Source: Corythucha ciliata (lineage: Eukaryota; Arthropoda; Insecta; Hemiptera; Tingidae). From it: a stretch of 64,000 nucleotides of DNA. Shown in pieces: positions 60,301 through 63,428 of the stretch. Position numbers and translations under genes: made by a program. Every line of letters begins with the position of its first letter. The first letter of the stretch is position 1. The notes beneath the pieces were generated by a model. It saw nothing but the letters and a program-made list of their open reading frames with translations. It did no database searches and had not been told where the DNA came from. The stretch covers positions 32,302,001 through 32,366,000 of the forward strand of contig CM075943.1 in the NCBI GenBank assembly GCA_038030265.1. The letters run 5' to 3'.

Positions 60301-61385
60301 TCTACCAAAACGGAGTCGGAGCTGATTATAACCAGGAGAGTGACGGCGTTGTCGGTGGAGAAAAGAAATACGACGTCGGCTCTAAAGACGGCTACGGAGG
60401 TTTTGGTGCGGCCGGCCACAAAAAAGCCCATCGTACATCGGGATTTCACAAGAGCTACCATAATGTTGAATCAGGTAAAAAAAAAGCATCATTTTATTCA
60501 TAGACTTGGGTTAATATGACTCTGTTGACAACAAACTCAGGCAAAGACACCAAATTCGTGGATGAAGATCACGATCAAGGGCAGGAAGCCTATGGACAAG
60601 CCTTCGATAACGAGTACGATGACAAAGCGTGGGACTCATACGGTCATGGCCAACGAGGAGGCGTGCGCGCACACAAACTGGCCCACGACGAGGGTGAAAT
60701 TGGAGGTGCCCGTGCCGCCGGAATTCATAAAGCTGTTTACGACTCCCACGGTCAGAACAACTACTACAAAGACCGAGACGTTGCCTACCGCAACGCACAA
60801 GCTCTGGCCAACGCCAACCACAACTCCAAATACAGCCACGCCGGATTAAACGAAGGAATGAATGGCGTGCGTTACATAGCACCGGCCTACGTATACTAGA
60901 ATTTTAATGGACATTTTGTGTCAAAATGTACATAATTTTCCAACCTCGATCAATAAAACATTTTATAAGAAATACATTTTTCCTTTACCTGATCAAAGTA
61001 TACAGATGTCGACGACTGAATCTCGCGTCTCTGTTTCAAGTCAGCCTCCGTTGTATCTCTCGACAGAGACACGAATTCCAGTTCACGCTGCGTCATTTCA
61101 AGAAACTGCAGAGCTAATCGCCGCTTTAGTGGTCCTGGACGGCCGATTAAAAACATGTCCTGTTTTAAACTGTCTTTTTGAAGCATCCATCTTAAGTGAT
61201 GCAAAGTTTCTTGGTCGAGTTCCACACTCACTGGAGAGCGAAAAATAATACTTGTTTGAAAACAAAACAAAATGCTGGTGGTATGAGTATTTTGTCTTTC
61301 TTACAGTAATTAACAGGAGCGAGGCAAGGGTTATCCGGTGGGGTCAATTGTTTGCTAACGCCTCCAATTACGACTCGAATTTTAT
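10777..61385 (-). CDS. VWA8: VWA8, von Willebrand factor A domain-containing protein 8 (AAA+ ATPase), 5' end not found
   Basis: Minus-strand gene of at least 22 exon pieces over 50.6 kb. VWA8 is known in animals as a mitochondrial AAA+ ATPase related to the dynein/midasin/MoxR branch, with a VWA domain at the C terminus. Seen here in order: a degenerate first P-loop (GRPGPLKR), an arginine-rich PLRSRFQARD stretch, a second P-loop (GPRGCGKS), a third P-loop (GNQGVGKN) with Walker B LVVDEADKAP, the GGNTWAGGTGGRDTAG linker, and a VWA MIDAS (DVSGSM). All exon junctions are GT-AG with compatible phases. The readable exons total about 4.0-4.1 kb of coding sequence (roughly 1340-1370 residues), against about 1900 in vertebrate VWA8. 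The shortfall is the N-terminal targeting exon and a central block that should lie between 21596 and 12224. Introns are packed with mobile elements, and one hosts a separate gene on the opposite strand. Confidence 0.93.
12309..12436. mobile_element. Harbinger-like MITE, 128 bp, TSD TTA
   Basis: AGGCCCGTTCACAAGCTCTATG at the left is mirrored by CATAGAGCTTGTGAACTGGACC at the right, flanked by TTA on both sides (12306-12308, 12437-12439). Size and 3-bp duplication fit PIF/Harbinger MITEs. Confidence 0.75.
12440..13683. other. VWA8 intron sequence, no exon or element identified
   Basis: Part of the 9.4-kb intron between exons ending at 21596 and starting at 12224. I looked on the minus strand for VWA8-like residues and saw none. 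Confidence 0.45.
13684..14099. mobile_element. piggyBac-like MITE, 416 bp, TSD TTAA
   Basis: Ends GGGGGAGTTGTACATG and CATGTACAACTCCCCC, flanked by TTAA at 13680-13683 and 14100-14103. Long imperfect arms also include CCTACTCCGCG...ACGTAAATTATCGCCGTAT and AGGAAATTCCGC, so the element is nearly a full palindrome. No ORF. Confidence 0.75.
14104..16572. other. VWA8 intron sequence, nothing identified
   Basis: AT-rich with poly-T and poly-G tracts. ORFs on either strand are low complexity. Confidence 0.45.
16573..16665. repeat. End fragment of the hAT-like MITE also found at 29561-29808
   Basis: TGTCAATGAGATCAGGTGAT through GCAGTACTCGTGTTTTATAG and GTGCCTTA closely matches the right end of the MITE in the Penelope-like element. 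Confidence 0.75.
16815..17857. mobile_element. TIR element, 1043 bp, ends GTAGGGGAAGGGTCCCTACC
   Basis: GTAGGGGAAGGGTCCCTACC plus TTGGACA at 16815 is matched in reverse complement at 17857. Internal copies of the TIR-like phrase (CCTACCTTGGACAG) occur at 17170. A 26-bp unit containing CCAACGTTGGGGACCTACAT is repeated at 17596-17648. No clear TSD and no transposase ORF. Confidence 0.7.
17921..18743. repeat. Foldback repeat with arms of about 230 bp
   Basis: 17921-18150 is mirrored by 18502-18743; CGTCGCACGTAATA and CTTGAGTTAAAGGCCCTTAA are recognisable in both orientations. Short ORFs here are shadows of the inverted repeat. Confidence 0.8.
18744..19733. other. VWA8 intron sequence, nothing identified
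   Basis: No coding exon or bounded element recognised. Confidence 0.45.
19747..20003. mobile_element. Palindromic Penelope-derived mini-element, 13-bp TSD
   Basis: Near-perfect 89-bp arms (19784-19872 and 19918-20006, overlapping the duplication by three bases) surround a 45-base loop. A 37-base single-copy tail lies at the left, and the insertion is flanked by TTCTGACAGTTCT at 19734-19746 and 20004-20016. The arm reads CTGAAGATGGCTCGGTAGAG followed by CTGAAAACCGG, a phrase typical of Penelope-like element termini and close to a hammerhead core (CUGANGA...GAAA). Confidence 0.8.
20290..20790. repeat. Degenerate short-period tandem repeat (GGTCAGTTTGGCCATTTTTA)
   Basis: About a dozen diverged units of GAATGGTCAGTTTxGCCATTTT with spacing of about 30-45 bases. 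Confidence 0.8.
21118..21272. mobile_element. Harbinger-like palindromic MITE, 155 bp, TSD TAA
   Basis: GGCTCGTTTCACACATACGC at the left, its complement at the right, flanked by TAA at 21115-21117 and 21273-21275. A GC-rich interior (CTACGCGGC) is also inverted. Confidence 0.85.
21596..25804 (-). CDS. VWA8: VWA8 exon cluster 2: second and third AAA+ modules
   Basis: Exons on the minus strand: 25646-25804, 25369-25587, 25105-25308, 24879-25039, 24645-24808, 24463-24569, 24197-24387, 22762-22963, 22552-22700, 22333-22489, 22076-22259, 21806-22011, 21596-21740. The second module has P-loop GPRGCGKS, LDGLHRV in the Walker B position and HPSFRIVALAEP. The third has P-loop GNQGVGKN, Walker B HVLVVDEADKAP, DFRMIVLANRPGFPFLGND and SYPYSTRELVNIVKHLQ. 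The third module is the most canonical and is the best candidate for ATP hydrolysis. Two introns are very short: 58 bp (25588-25645) and a probable 75 bp (24570-24644). The 75-bp one keeps the frame open if retained, which would add 25 residues. The last exon ends in phase 1 at a strong donor (CAA|GTGAGT). Confidence 0.93.
23017..24176. mobile_element. Penelope-derived foldback with nested MITE cluster, filling a VWA8 intron
   Basis: Outer arms (about 23084-23190 and 24047-24176) are inverted copies of the Penelope 3' end seen at 28086-28300, including GGACCGGTTTCGACCTACTC. CAAATTA flanks the insertion (23010-23016, 24177-24183). Inside, about 23215-24007, are MITE units beginning GGGAGTTATTGCATAACCGT. 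The whole insertion occupies almost all of the intron between VWA8 exons 24197-24387 and 22762-22963. Confidence 0.75.
23215..24007. repeat. Compound MITE: two direct units followed by an inverted unit
   Basis: Units start GGGAGTTATTGCATAACCG at 23217 and 23424 (direct), then in inverted order from 23709 to 24007. Each carries GACGGTTAACGTTAACGG, TGTGACGTCA and TGAGGAGGTGTTTTATTAAT. The middle junction is a perfect head-to-head palindrome around 23700-23715. Confidence 0.8.
25805..26766. other. VWA8 intron sequence, no element bounded
   Basis: Contains TTAAGCCTAGTACACACTGA at about 26522, similar to the ends of the Harbinger-like MITEs, with a complementary CAGTGTGTACTAGGCTT at 34219. No TSD can be assigned. 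Confidence 0.45.
26767..28066. mobile_element. TIR element, 1300 bp, TSD TA, with internal CGTCAGATTA repeats
   Basis: Ends GTAGGGGAGCCCA and TGGGCTCCCCTAC, flanked by TA (26765-26766, 28067-28068) as in the Tc1/mariner group. The interior has about ten copies of CGTCAGATTA and ATCTGACGCGCTCGAG in both orientations. A separate hairpin with CCACCCGTCTT / AAGACGGGTGG sits at 27235-27300. No transposase. Confidence 0.75.
28308..28744 (-). pseudogene. GIY-YIG endonuclease domain of the Penelope-like element
   Basis: Encodes RLARVLRAH, SGIYRLECGGCGAIYCGQT and a downstream H/N-rich helix region. GIY followed by YCG matches the Penelope-type GIY-YIG nuclease, which nicks the target for reverse transcription. 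The frame joins the upstream linker (YIDGLST-RLARVL) once the 324-bp insertion and one copy of its 12-bp duplication are disregarded. This shows that RT and nuclease belong to one element. Confidence 0.88.
28813..28858 (-). ncRNA. Candidate hammerhead ribozyme (minus-strand copy)
   Basis: Mirror copy in the left arm: TCATCAG at 28847-28853 and TTTC at 28825-28828 read CTGATGA...GAAA on the minus strand, the sense of the host Penelope-like element. Confidence 0.55.
28938..28985 (+). ncRNA. Candidate hammerhead ribozyme (plus-strand copy)
   Basis: CTGATGA at 28943-28949 is followed by a stem-loop (GGG/CCC plus CAC/GTG closing an AGTT loop, 950-967), then GAAA at 28968-28971, then the self-complementary ATGCAT and a putative cleavage site after ATT (28975-28977). 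Flanking GTTG (28939-28942) can pair with CGAC (28978-28981) as the start of stem I. This matches the minimal type I hammerheads known from Penelope-like elements, in which a very short stem III favours dimers. Activity is not shown. Confidence 0.55.
29093..30102 (-). pseudogene. Penelope-type reverse transcriptase, C-terminal part, interrupted
   Basis: 30093-29797 encodes FNNKFYKQNTGVAMGCAIS and FCAELFMDQFERYF, the conserved block upstream of the catalytic centre. After the MITE insertion the frame resumes with YVDDTLVVWEG at about 29560-29526, then FLEYLNSRLQCINFTMEKE and LNFLDLAI. The linker ends in YIDGLST at the point where the palindromic element is inserted. The N-terminal half of the RT is absent (truncated at 30102). 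Confidence 0.88.
29561..29808. mobile_element. hAT-like MITE, 248 bp, inserted at the RT catalytic motif
   Basis: Ends share TTTAAAACACAGGTACTGCAA on the left and TTGCAGTACTCGTGTTTTATA on the right, with inverted GGGACCAAxTATGGCGCxGA further in. ACGTAGC(T/G) flanks it at 29553-29560 and 29809-29816. A related end fragment is at 16573-16665. Confidence 0.75.
30116..31566. other. VWA8 intron sequence, nothing identified
   Basis: Slightly more GC-rich at 30150-30700. ORFs on both strands lack recognisable features. Confidence 0.4.
31567..31683. repeat. Short palindromic MITE with AACGCGCGCGTTAGC
   Basis: CCCCTAATCTGTAACTCTTA at the left and its near complement at the right, with internal inverted GCGCGCGTTAGC / GCTAACGCACGCG. 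Confidence 0.75.
31684..33049. other. VWA8 intron sequence, nothing identified
   Basis: Contains repeated GACTCAAAGAATCxACTCAAAGAG phrases at 31740-31950 but no bounded element or exon. Confidence 0.4.
33050..33330. repeat. Degenerate tandem repeat, same family as 3185-3745
   Basis: Units of TTTTCTCAATTTTAGCCGGG and GAATTAGTG-like phrases. Confidence 0.7.
33480..35059. other. VWA8 intron sequence, nothing identified
   Basis: A GTGAATGAATGAAGTGAA simple-repeat stretch is at 34310-34380. No exon recognised. Confidence 0.4.
35060..35230. repeat. Degenerate tandem repeat, same family as 3185-3745
   Basis: CAATTTTAACCGCGAATTAG and related phrases recur about five times. Confidence 0.7.
35570..35920. 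repeat. Degenerate tandem repeat (ACCCCAAAACTGACGATTTT)
   Basis: CCCAAAACTGxCGATTTTA recurs about nine times with variable spacing of roughly 30-40 bases. Confidence 0.65.
35921..37279. other. VWA8 intron sequence upstream of the 37.4-kb ORF
   Basis: May hold upstream exons or a promoter of that ORF; I could not assign any. Confidence 0.4.
37361..37984 (+). CDS. Unrecognised plus-strand ORF, probably the last exon of a spliced gene
   Basis: A 207-codon ORF counted from an ATG at 37361; the frame is open from 37280, so an upstream exon may join it. The product is basic and Ser/Arg/Pro-rich near its start (SSKSRLRSSQRPKRNRQQ). It then has a more ordered stretch, CGLDSSYGFSERVYQWL, and the end is again Ser/Thr-rich. 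I recognise no domain. An AATAAA at 38067-38072 fits a 3' UTR of about 90 bases. An overlapping ORF in another frame (37251-37484) is probably a shadow, but a splice between the two frames near the AG at 37415-37420 is possible. It lies in the 33-kb VWA8 intron on the opposite strand. Its last 200 bases are the start of the 1.41-kb direct duplication, so a truncated second copy exists at 39197-39398. Confidence 0.4.
   Translation: MHSRWEASQRPLFVRTVWAGGARHAILSDDDPAATSSKSRLRSSQRPKRNRQQIKSRSAPPERHSNESVLESISVCGLDSSYGFSERVYQWLEAEGKTKPPSPLQRNDCWEQSDQVSGKESILAPTPLKCLNLKFICSTSGDESQVGSPYFTPTARISSSTTYAVYNKEHRFISRPRTGNSTVSFSKRPQLHIFLPTVLPNCQTQEA
37783..40570 (+). repeat. 1.41-kb near-perfect direct duplication (copies 37783-39196 and 39197-40570)
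   Basis: Four overlapping ORFs in the first copy recur with identical translations exactly 1414 bases later, so identity is essentially 100 percent over about 1.36 kb. Both copies begin at the same GACGAAAGTCAAG. They diverge in a run of C residues. Copy 1 then has CCCAGAAGTAATG directly, while copy 2 continues through about 200 further bases before the same CCCAGAAGTAATG at about 40777. Copy 1 therefore looks like the same locus with an internal deletion. This may be a recent tandem duplication or two haplotypes joined by the assembler. Confidence 0.9.
38067..38072 (+). terminator. Poly(A) signal after the 37.4-38.0 kb ORF
   Basis: AATAAA 83 bases after the TGA of the ORF ending at 37984. 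It is repeated 1414 bases downstream in the duplicated copy. Confidence 0.4.
40816..41240. repeat. Direct repeat copy, matches 47949-48375
   Basis: AACTTCTTCCTCTATTTTCA through GGCTACTATAACATGGAATG is almost identical at both places, in the same orientation. Confidence 0.85.
41119..41710 (-). repeat. Two monomers of the ~296-bp satellite, inverted relative to 53921-55470
   Basis: AGAATCAACTGGTGATTTGT, ACCGACTGGGGTCTTATGG and CGAGAGTTATCGTGCTAACA recur as in the array, on the other strand. Confidence 0.85.
41745..42117. repeat. Foldback with arms AGTGCATTTCATTCATGCGA, copy A
   Basis: Arms of about 90 bp (CATTTCATTCATGCGACAAT, ACCTCATAAGTTAGAACGA, AATCAATTATGAAT) are inverted about a central GGCACCAACTGAGGGGGA. 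A second copy is at 52244-52610. Together with 42118-42238 and 46494-47140 it forms a unit of about 1.1 kb. Confidence 0.85.
42239..42387 (+). repeat. 5' LTR of the Ty3/gypsy element
   Basis: TG...CA ends, 149 bp, unusually short. Contains AATAAAAAG in the middle as a possible polyadenylation signal. Confidence 0.95.
42407..43279 (+). CDS. gag: Ty3/gypsy gag, 290 residues, intact
   Basis: Starts 20 bases after the 5' LTR. Capsid-like helical region in the middle (DWPARFKRFERYR, ALVYYMGDKAE), then two CCHC zinc knuckles near the end: CWFCGKSFHKRDDC and CHFCGKKGHFSSVC. A basic tail follows. The stop precedes the pol start by two bases, in a different frame. Confidence 0.9.
   Translation: MNKKGTISPHSTVQHQQQQMNSFSCPPPDFFSFKSNDWPARFKRFERYRLASGLDSRPEETQVSALVYYMGDKAEIILDSFNLSSREGKSYSAVVKNFDNYFLKRRNVIFERARFNKRDQMIGEPVENYILALHDLIRTCNFGPLCDELLRDRLVIGIRDNNLSESLQNDPDLTLEKAINRIRQSEEIKHQQSLLKNTEHPLEDNGLEVAGIQSSRACKCKITKQENSSTSKKSCWFCGKSFHKRDDCKALKSICHFCGKKGHFSSVCRKRKRKKLSPFVVTTVTKAIRE
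43282..44184 (+). pseudogene. pol: Ty3/gypsy pol part 1: protease and N-terminal RT, ends at a frameshift
   Basis: Aspartic protease active site FRVDTAADVTCIP near residue 30. RT fingers begin about residue 150 (GIISRITEGTEWCSPMVVV, VRICVDYTNLN), and FSKLDARAGFWQIPL carries the first catalytic Asp. A frameshift near 44090 throws the frame out, and the conserved FGxxSAPE region continues in another frame. Confidence 0.9.
44095..45000 (+). pseudogene. pol: Ty3/gypsy pol part 2: RT palm and RNase H
   Basis: After the frameshift: LPFGISSAPEHYQRR, then NLMDDVIVWG carrying the catalytic MDD (in place of the usual YxDD), CVFCEREVSFLGHIINEKG, and RNase H TDASSFALGAVLEQK with EKEALAVTWAC. A second frameshift close to 45003 separates it from the integrase frame. 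Confidence 0.9.
44998..45834 (+). pseudogene. pol: Ty3/gypsy integrase, cut by a MITE
   Basis: HHCC zinc site (HDGHLGVSKC ... CETC). DDE core: GCDFFWFGGKEYLVTQDYYS, IRSDNGPQFRS and SNGLAESAVK. The frame is broken by the palindromic insertion at 45820-45952. Confidence 0.9.
45820..45952. mobile_element. Palindromic MITE inside the integrase gene
   Basis: GTCAACCATGAGCTAGCGT at the left and its exact complement at the right, with three more GGG/CCC bases outside a one-base mismatch. About 133 bp. No convincing TSD was seen. Confidence 0.75.
45960..46331 (+). pseudogene. pol: Ty3/gypsy integrase C-terminal tail
   Basis: SSPLKNGYSPSELLMGRKIR, a conserved post-catalytic motif, then RRHRAFKPLQ and GDKVWVSDFQ, the chromatin-proximal C-terminal module. 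Stops just before the polypurine tract. Confidence 0.85.
46346..46493 (+). repeat. 3' LTR of the Ty3/gypsy element
   Basis: 148 bp, nearly identical to the 5' LTR with a few substitutions and a single-base deletion. Confidence 0.95.
46494..47140. repeat. Dispersed repeat, copy A right part (matches 52716-53342)
   Basis: CCTCCCTTTTTGGCCCACCT, GGTGGTCCAGTAAGGCATAG and GATCGTGCTAACAAGCGAGG recur in order in copy B. Ends in the AGTGCATT hairpin module. Includes a (TA)n tract at 46979-47011. Confidence 0.9.
47159..47302. mobile_element. Harbinger-like palindromic MITE, 144 bp, TSD TAA
   Basis: AGCCGGATACACACATGCGG at the left, its complement at the right, TAA at 47156-47158 and 47303-47305. The interior GTACTTGCCAAGTAAC is also inverted. 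Confidence 0.88.
47303..47837. other. VWA8 intron sequence, nothing identified
   Basis: Short satellite-like tail at 47306-47370, otherwise unassigned. Confidence 0.4.
47949..48511. repeat. Direct repeat of 40816-41240 plus one satellite monomer
   Basis: Same sequence and orientation as the 40.8-kb copy, running on into a satellite monomer that ends CGAGAGTTATCGTGCTAACA. Confidence 0.85.
48532..50179. mobile_element. Foldback transposon, 1648 bp, with ~540-bp arms, TSD TATA
   Basis: Begins CAGGGTGTTTCAGGAGGAAT and ends with its complement, flanked by TATA (48528-48531, 50180-50183). The arms (about 48532-49075 and 49640-50179) are almost identical in reverse complement; short ORFs in one arm are repeated on the opposite strand in the other. 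The middle, 49076-49639, is unique. No transposase recognised. Confidence 0.88.
50265..50350. repeat. Short palindrome CGTACAAAGTCCGAAAT
   Basis: CGTACAAAGTCCGAAAT is mirrored by ATTTCGGACTTTGTACG about 60 bases later. Confidence 0.8.
50480..50828. repeat. TIR repeat related to the element at the assembly gap
   Basis: CTGCTCTGGACTGCACGAAC, GTAATCCCGAACTACACTGA and the end CGACAAACGAACGAACCT match 9519-9687, partly in inverted order. Confidence 0.75.
50829..52243. other. VWA8 intron sequence; GC-rich island at 51700-52090
   Basis: The stretch at 51700-52090 is clearly more GC-rich than its surroundings and is open in several frames on both strands, with no recognisable domain. It could be a promoter or first exon of an unknown gene. 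Confidence 0.35.
52244..53342. repeat. Dispersed repeat, copy B (uninterrupted paralogue of the Ty3 target)
   Basis: Matches 41745-42238 joined to 46494-47140. At 52703-52713 it has GGTTCGAATCC intact, where copy A is split by the Ty3/gypsy element. Confidence 0.92.
53343..53920. other. VWA8 intron sequence with one AGTGCATT hairpin module
   Basis: The module lies at 53728-53753 in inverted orientation. Otherwise unassigned, pyrimidine-rich. Confidence 0.4.
53921..55470 (+). repeat. Satellite-like tandem array, ~296-bp monomer, about five copies
   Basis: TTAGCACGATAACTCTCGTA begins monomers at 53921, 54217, 54513, 54814 and 55249, the last gap containing a partial unit. Each monomer contains GCGGAACGCGCTTTGGCACA, CGGTATTGCATTTGGGCCAA and a G-run. 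Inverted monomers occur at 41119-41710 and 48240-48511. Confidence 0.92.
55471..57159. other. VWA8 intron sequence, nothing identified
   Basis: Includes CCGACCGCCAGCTGCCGGAG at about 55600, a phrase shared with 40715 and 47845. Short ORFs are unsupported. Confidence 0.4.
57160..58085 (+). repeat. Dispersed repeat copy, inverted relative to 1-740, with insertions
   Basis: Homologous blocks as described for 1-740. Interrupted by a poly-T run and hairpin module at 57300-57385 and by a nested palindrome at 57610-57870. Confidence 0.75.
57610..57870. repeat. Nested palindromes
   Basis: Outer arms CGTTCCCCATTTGCACAAAA and its complement. Within them lie a CCACCCGTCTT/AAGACGGGTGG hairpin and a second palindrome with arms GGGGGCCTATTCTGAGTTG and complement. 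The CCACCCGTCTT hairpin also occurs at 27235-27300. Confidence 0.85.
58296..58413 (+). pseudogene. Non-LTR retrotransposon fragment, C-terminal CCHC region
   Basis: One frame reads NPHCETDYAIDDVEHLLFYC, resembling the C-terminal C..C/H/C motif of Jockey/CR1-type ORF2 proteins. No other domains adjoin it. Confidence 0.5.
58832..59044. mobile_element. Harbinger-like MITE, 213 bp, TSD TAA
   Basis: Ends AGCGGCCCGTACACAC and GTGCGTGTATGGACCCCT, imperfectly inverted. TAA at 58829-58831 and 59045-59047. Internal ATATTGCGCAATA palindromes. Confidence 0.7.
59148..61385 (-). CDS. VWA8: VWA8 exon cluster 1: N-terminal region and first AAA+ module
   Basis: Exons read on the minus strand: 61305-61385, 60989-61230, 59370-59537, 59148-59312. 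The first contains IRVVIGG and ends with one base (T) that joins TG of the next exon. The second carries HHLRWMLQKD, the degenerate P-loop GRPGPLKR (no GK[S/T]) and LSRDTTEADLKQRREI. The third carries LVLEGIEKAERNVLPVL in the Walker B position, then LENREMHLEDGRFL. The fourth carries VSEDFRVVALGLPVP and PLRSRFQARD, a sensor and arginine-finger region. Donors are GTAAAG, GTAAGT and GTAAAT; acceptors include CTCTCCAG and TTATTAG. The loss of the P-loop lysine suggests the first module is structural rather than catalytic. That is inference, but the vertebrate protein also departs from the consensus here. Confidence 0.92.
59750..59786 (+). promoter_or_regulatory. Core promoter of the nested secreted-protein gene: TATA box and TCAGT initiator
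   Basis: TATAAAT at 59750-59756 is followed by an arthropod-type initiator TCAGT at 59782-59786, about 34 bases from the TATA start to the initiator A. A second TCAGT at 59770-59774 is too close to the TATA box. The ATG follows at 59830, giving a 5' UTR of about 46 bases. Confidence 0.7.
59830..60899 (+). CDS. Secreted Gly/His/Tyr-rich protein, DUF4779-like, three exons, nested in a VWA8 intron
   Basis: Exons 59830-59972, 60095-60474 and 60541-60899 join in frame to 293 codons plus TAG. The start ATG lies 46 bases after a TCAGT initiator. The first 15 or so residues (MISALLMVVPVVAGG) form a signal peptide. The mature protein is rich in Gly, His, Tyr, Asp and Ala, has no cysteine-rich domain, and contains GHKKAH, GFHKSYHNVESGKDTKF and DEDHDQGQ. 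That pattern of GFH...YH...KD.KF.DEDHD is what I know from insect secreted proteins of the DUF4779 type, often linked with cuticle or extracellular matrix. The function is unproven. It lies wholly inside the VWA8 intron between exons 60989-61230 and 59370-59537, on the opposite strand. The splice sites are GG|GTACTT...TTTTCAG and CAG|GTAAAA...AACTCAG. Translation of exon 1 alone would stop shortly after the donor, which supports splicing. Confidence 0.88.
60952..60957 (+). terminator. Poly(A) signal of the nested gene
   Basis: AATAAA lies 53 bases after the stop codon. Cleavage would be expected 10-30 bases on, which reaches the edge of the VWA8 exon ending at 60989 on the other strand. Confidence 0.75.
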
Positions 61386-63428
61386 CTGAAAAAGTAAACA
61401 GTTATTGAAGTTTGAACACATTCTTGAGGATCTTTAGTACAGGAAATAGAGCAAAAAGAGGCCGAAAAACGGAAATAATTTGCCCAACTACGATTGCTCA
61501 CGACTTCATCTTCGTGGCGAGTTTTTGCTCGAAGAACATTCATACACTTTTTTTTTAATGGACATTACAATTTATGTTATTTATTTTTTTTGTGGACACT
61601 AACCTATAGTGAACTTGAAATAGCTAATTTACTAACCTTTATCAAAATTTGTACTTCTATCATAATATGAAACCTCTAAGAGGGGGGGGGGGGTGCGTTC
61701 GGAAAGTGTCACGTTTGTCGTAAGTCGCTCGGAAAATAATTTTTACAATCCAGAATATAATTTACAAAAATTATATAATTTTTCTTCAATGACTTATTTT
61801 GGCATTTTCCTTACACATTTTTTTTTTTTTTTTTAAATCTTTGTAGATGCGTTATATTATAATGATAATTCCACCATTCTTACCCATGATGTCTTCCATT
61901 TTCTGGAGACACAAGTTATTACACAGGCTACAGTTAATAATCAACGGTTTTATAAAATTCAAGCGTCCGCTGCGCGACTATTTTGCAACGAAAGTATTTA
62001 AGGAAAACAGAGCGACTTCAATGCATTACCAATTATTCACACAGCGGAGGTCACAACGAAGTTGAAACCCAAAATTAGAGACAATCTAGTCTAATACGGT
62101 GCACAGATTAGATAGTTTGAGTAACAGCCTGTAGGTAACTGAGTGACTCTGATAAGCACATGGGAGGCTCAAGTTCACGGTAATAATTTTTAATTGTGAG
62201 AACTGTTTAGGCACGCAATTGTCCTAACAAAAAACGTATAAGAACAAAAGAACTTGGGCAGACATTAATCACTGCGCATTTTAAGTAATTCAACAAAACA
62301 CGAACTCTTTTACTGTAGAGTAGAAACAATGTAGGCTCACACAGTGTTATGGATATATTGCATAACTGGTACACCCGGGAGACATCTGGAACTTCAGTTG
62401 TCAATCTTAATCAATACCAATTAAGTACCTAATAAAATAATTCAACCGAAACTTTAAGCTTCCGGAATGTACGAGGATATCACACCTCCATACTTACGGA
62501 AATCCTCAACAACAAGAACAGTAGCGTGGATAACAATAATTCGGAAGTAATTCGTGTACATTTTTTAATTAAGTTGATATCTAGCACCGAGTTGTCCCTA
62601 CCACTCTGGGGGGGGGGGAAGGGAGCTTAAGTTAAGGTAGGTATTGTTGAAGCCAGTAAAATGGATCCAACATCAACCAAAGATATGCAAACCTAAGGTA
62701 TTTTTCAACACAAGATGAAAGACACATGGAAGTAACAGAATCACTCCTCTGGAATTGAAGGGCCAGACATCTCCGACGCTGTAGCTACATACCCTGAGCG
62801 AGCTAGCTGAAGAGAAGCTAATTCGGCATATAGACCCCGGGCCTCAAGCCTCAAGAAATCCAAGTTGTTTGAATGAAAAATGGTATTTTCGCCAAGAAAC
62901 CGATTTTTTCCTAAACGATCAGCTGTCCCCAAGGGACCGAAAATCAGTGATTTTTCTCTGTAGCTTATTTGTACCGGTCAATCACGGTTTGACGGGTACC
63001 ACTTCGAGCGAACTTTGAGCTTACAAATTTGCCTTCCCAGTCGAAATTATTCACGTTTATTAAAGACCAACAACATTGCTTTGGTACAGTTGAGACGGCA
63101 TTGGATAGGCTTCAACCAACAGGTTGAAGGAGGGGTGTCTGAGTCTGATGATTTTTGCTGCGCCTTCCTCGTGAACAACGTGCTAGGGAAAAATGGCTAT
63201 TTGGTAAAAAAAAAAAAATGTTAGTGATGAACTATTTTATTCGGTAGCGTGAACTGTAAAGCTGGGCGATGAGGATCTTGCGTGGGTCCGAAATAGCGAT
63301 AAAAATAGGTATTACTTTAACCCACTTCTCCGTAACTCAAGAAAAATCCAACGACACAATTTTATAGTGAATCATTTTGCCAGTAATCAAGGTTGATAAA
63401 GTTGATAACAGGGAAGTATTTTTTATAG
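61386..63428. other. Upstream VWA8 region, first exon not located
   Basis: AT-rich with poly-A/T and poly-G tracts. Apart from the weak candidate at 62498-62561, nothing is assignable. Confidence 0.45.
62498..62561 (-). CDS. Weak candidate for VWA8 first coding exon
   Basis: An ATG followed by 21 codons, mostly hydrophobic, ends at a consensus donor (CC|GTAAGT) in phase 1. Phase 1 is exactly what the 61305-61385 exon needs, since it begins with two bases completing a codon. The peptide has only one arginine, so it is a poor mitochondrial targeting sequence. The phase match could be chance (one in three). The real first exon may instead lie beyond the window. Confidence 0.15.
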
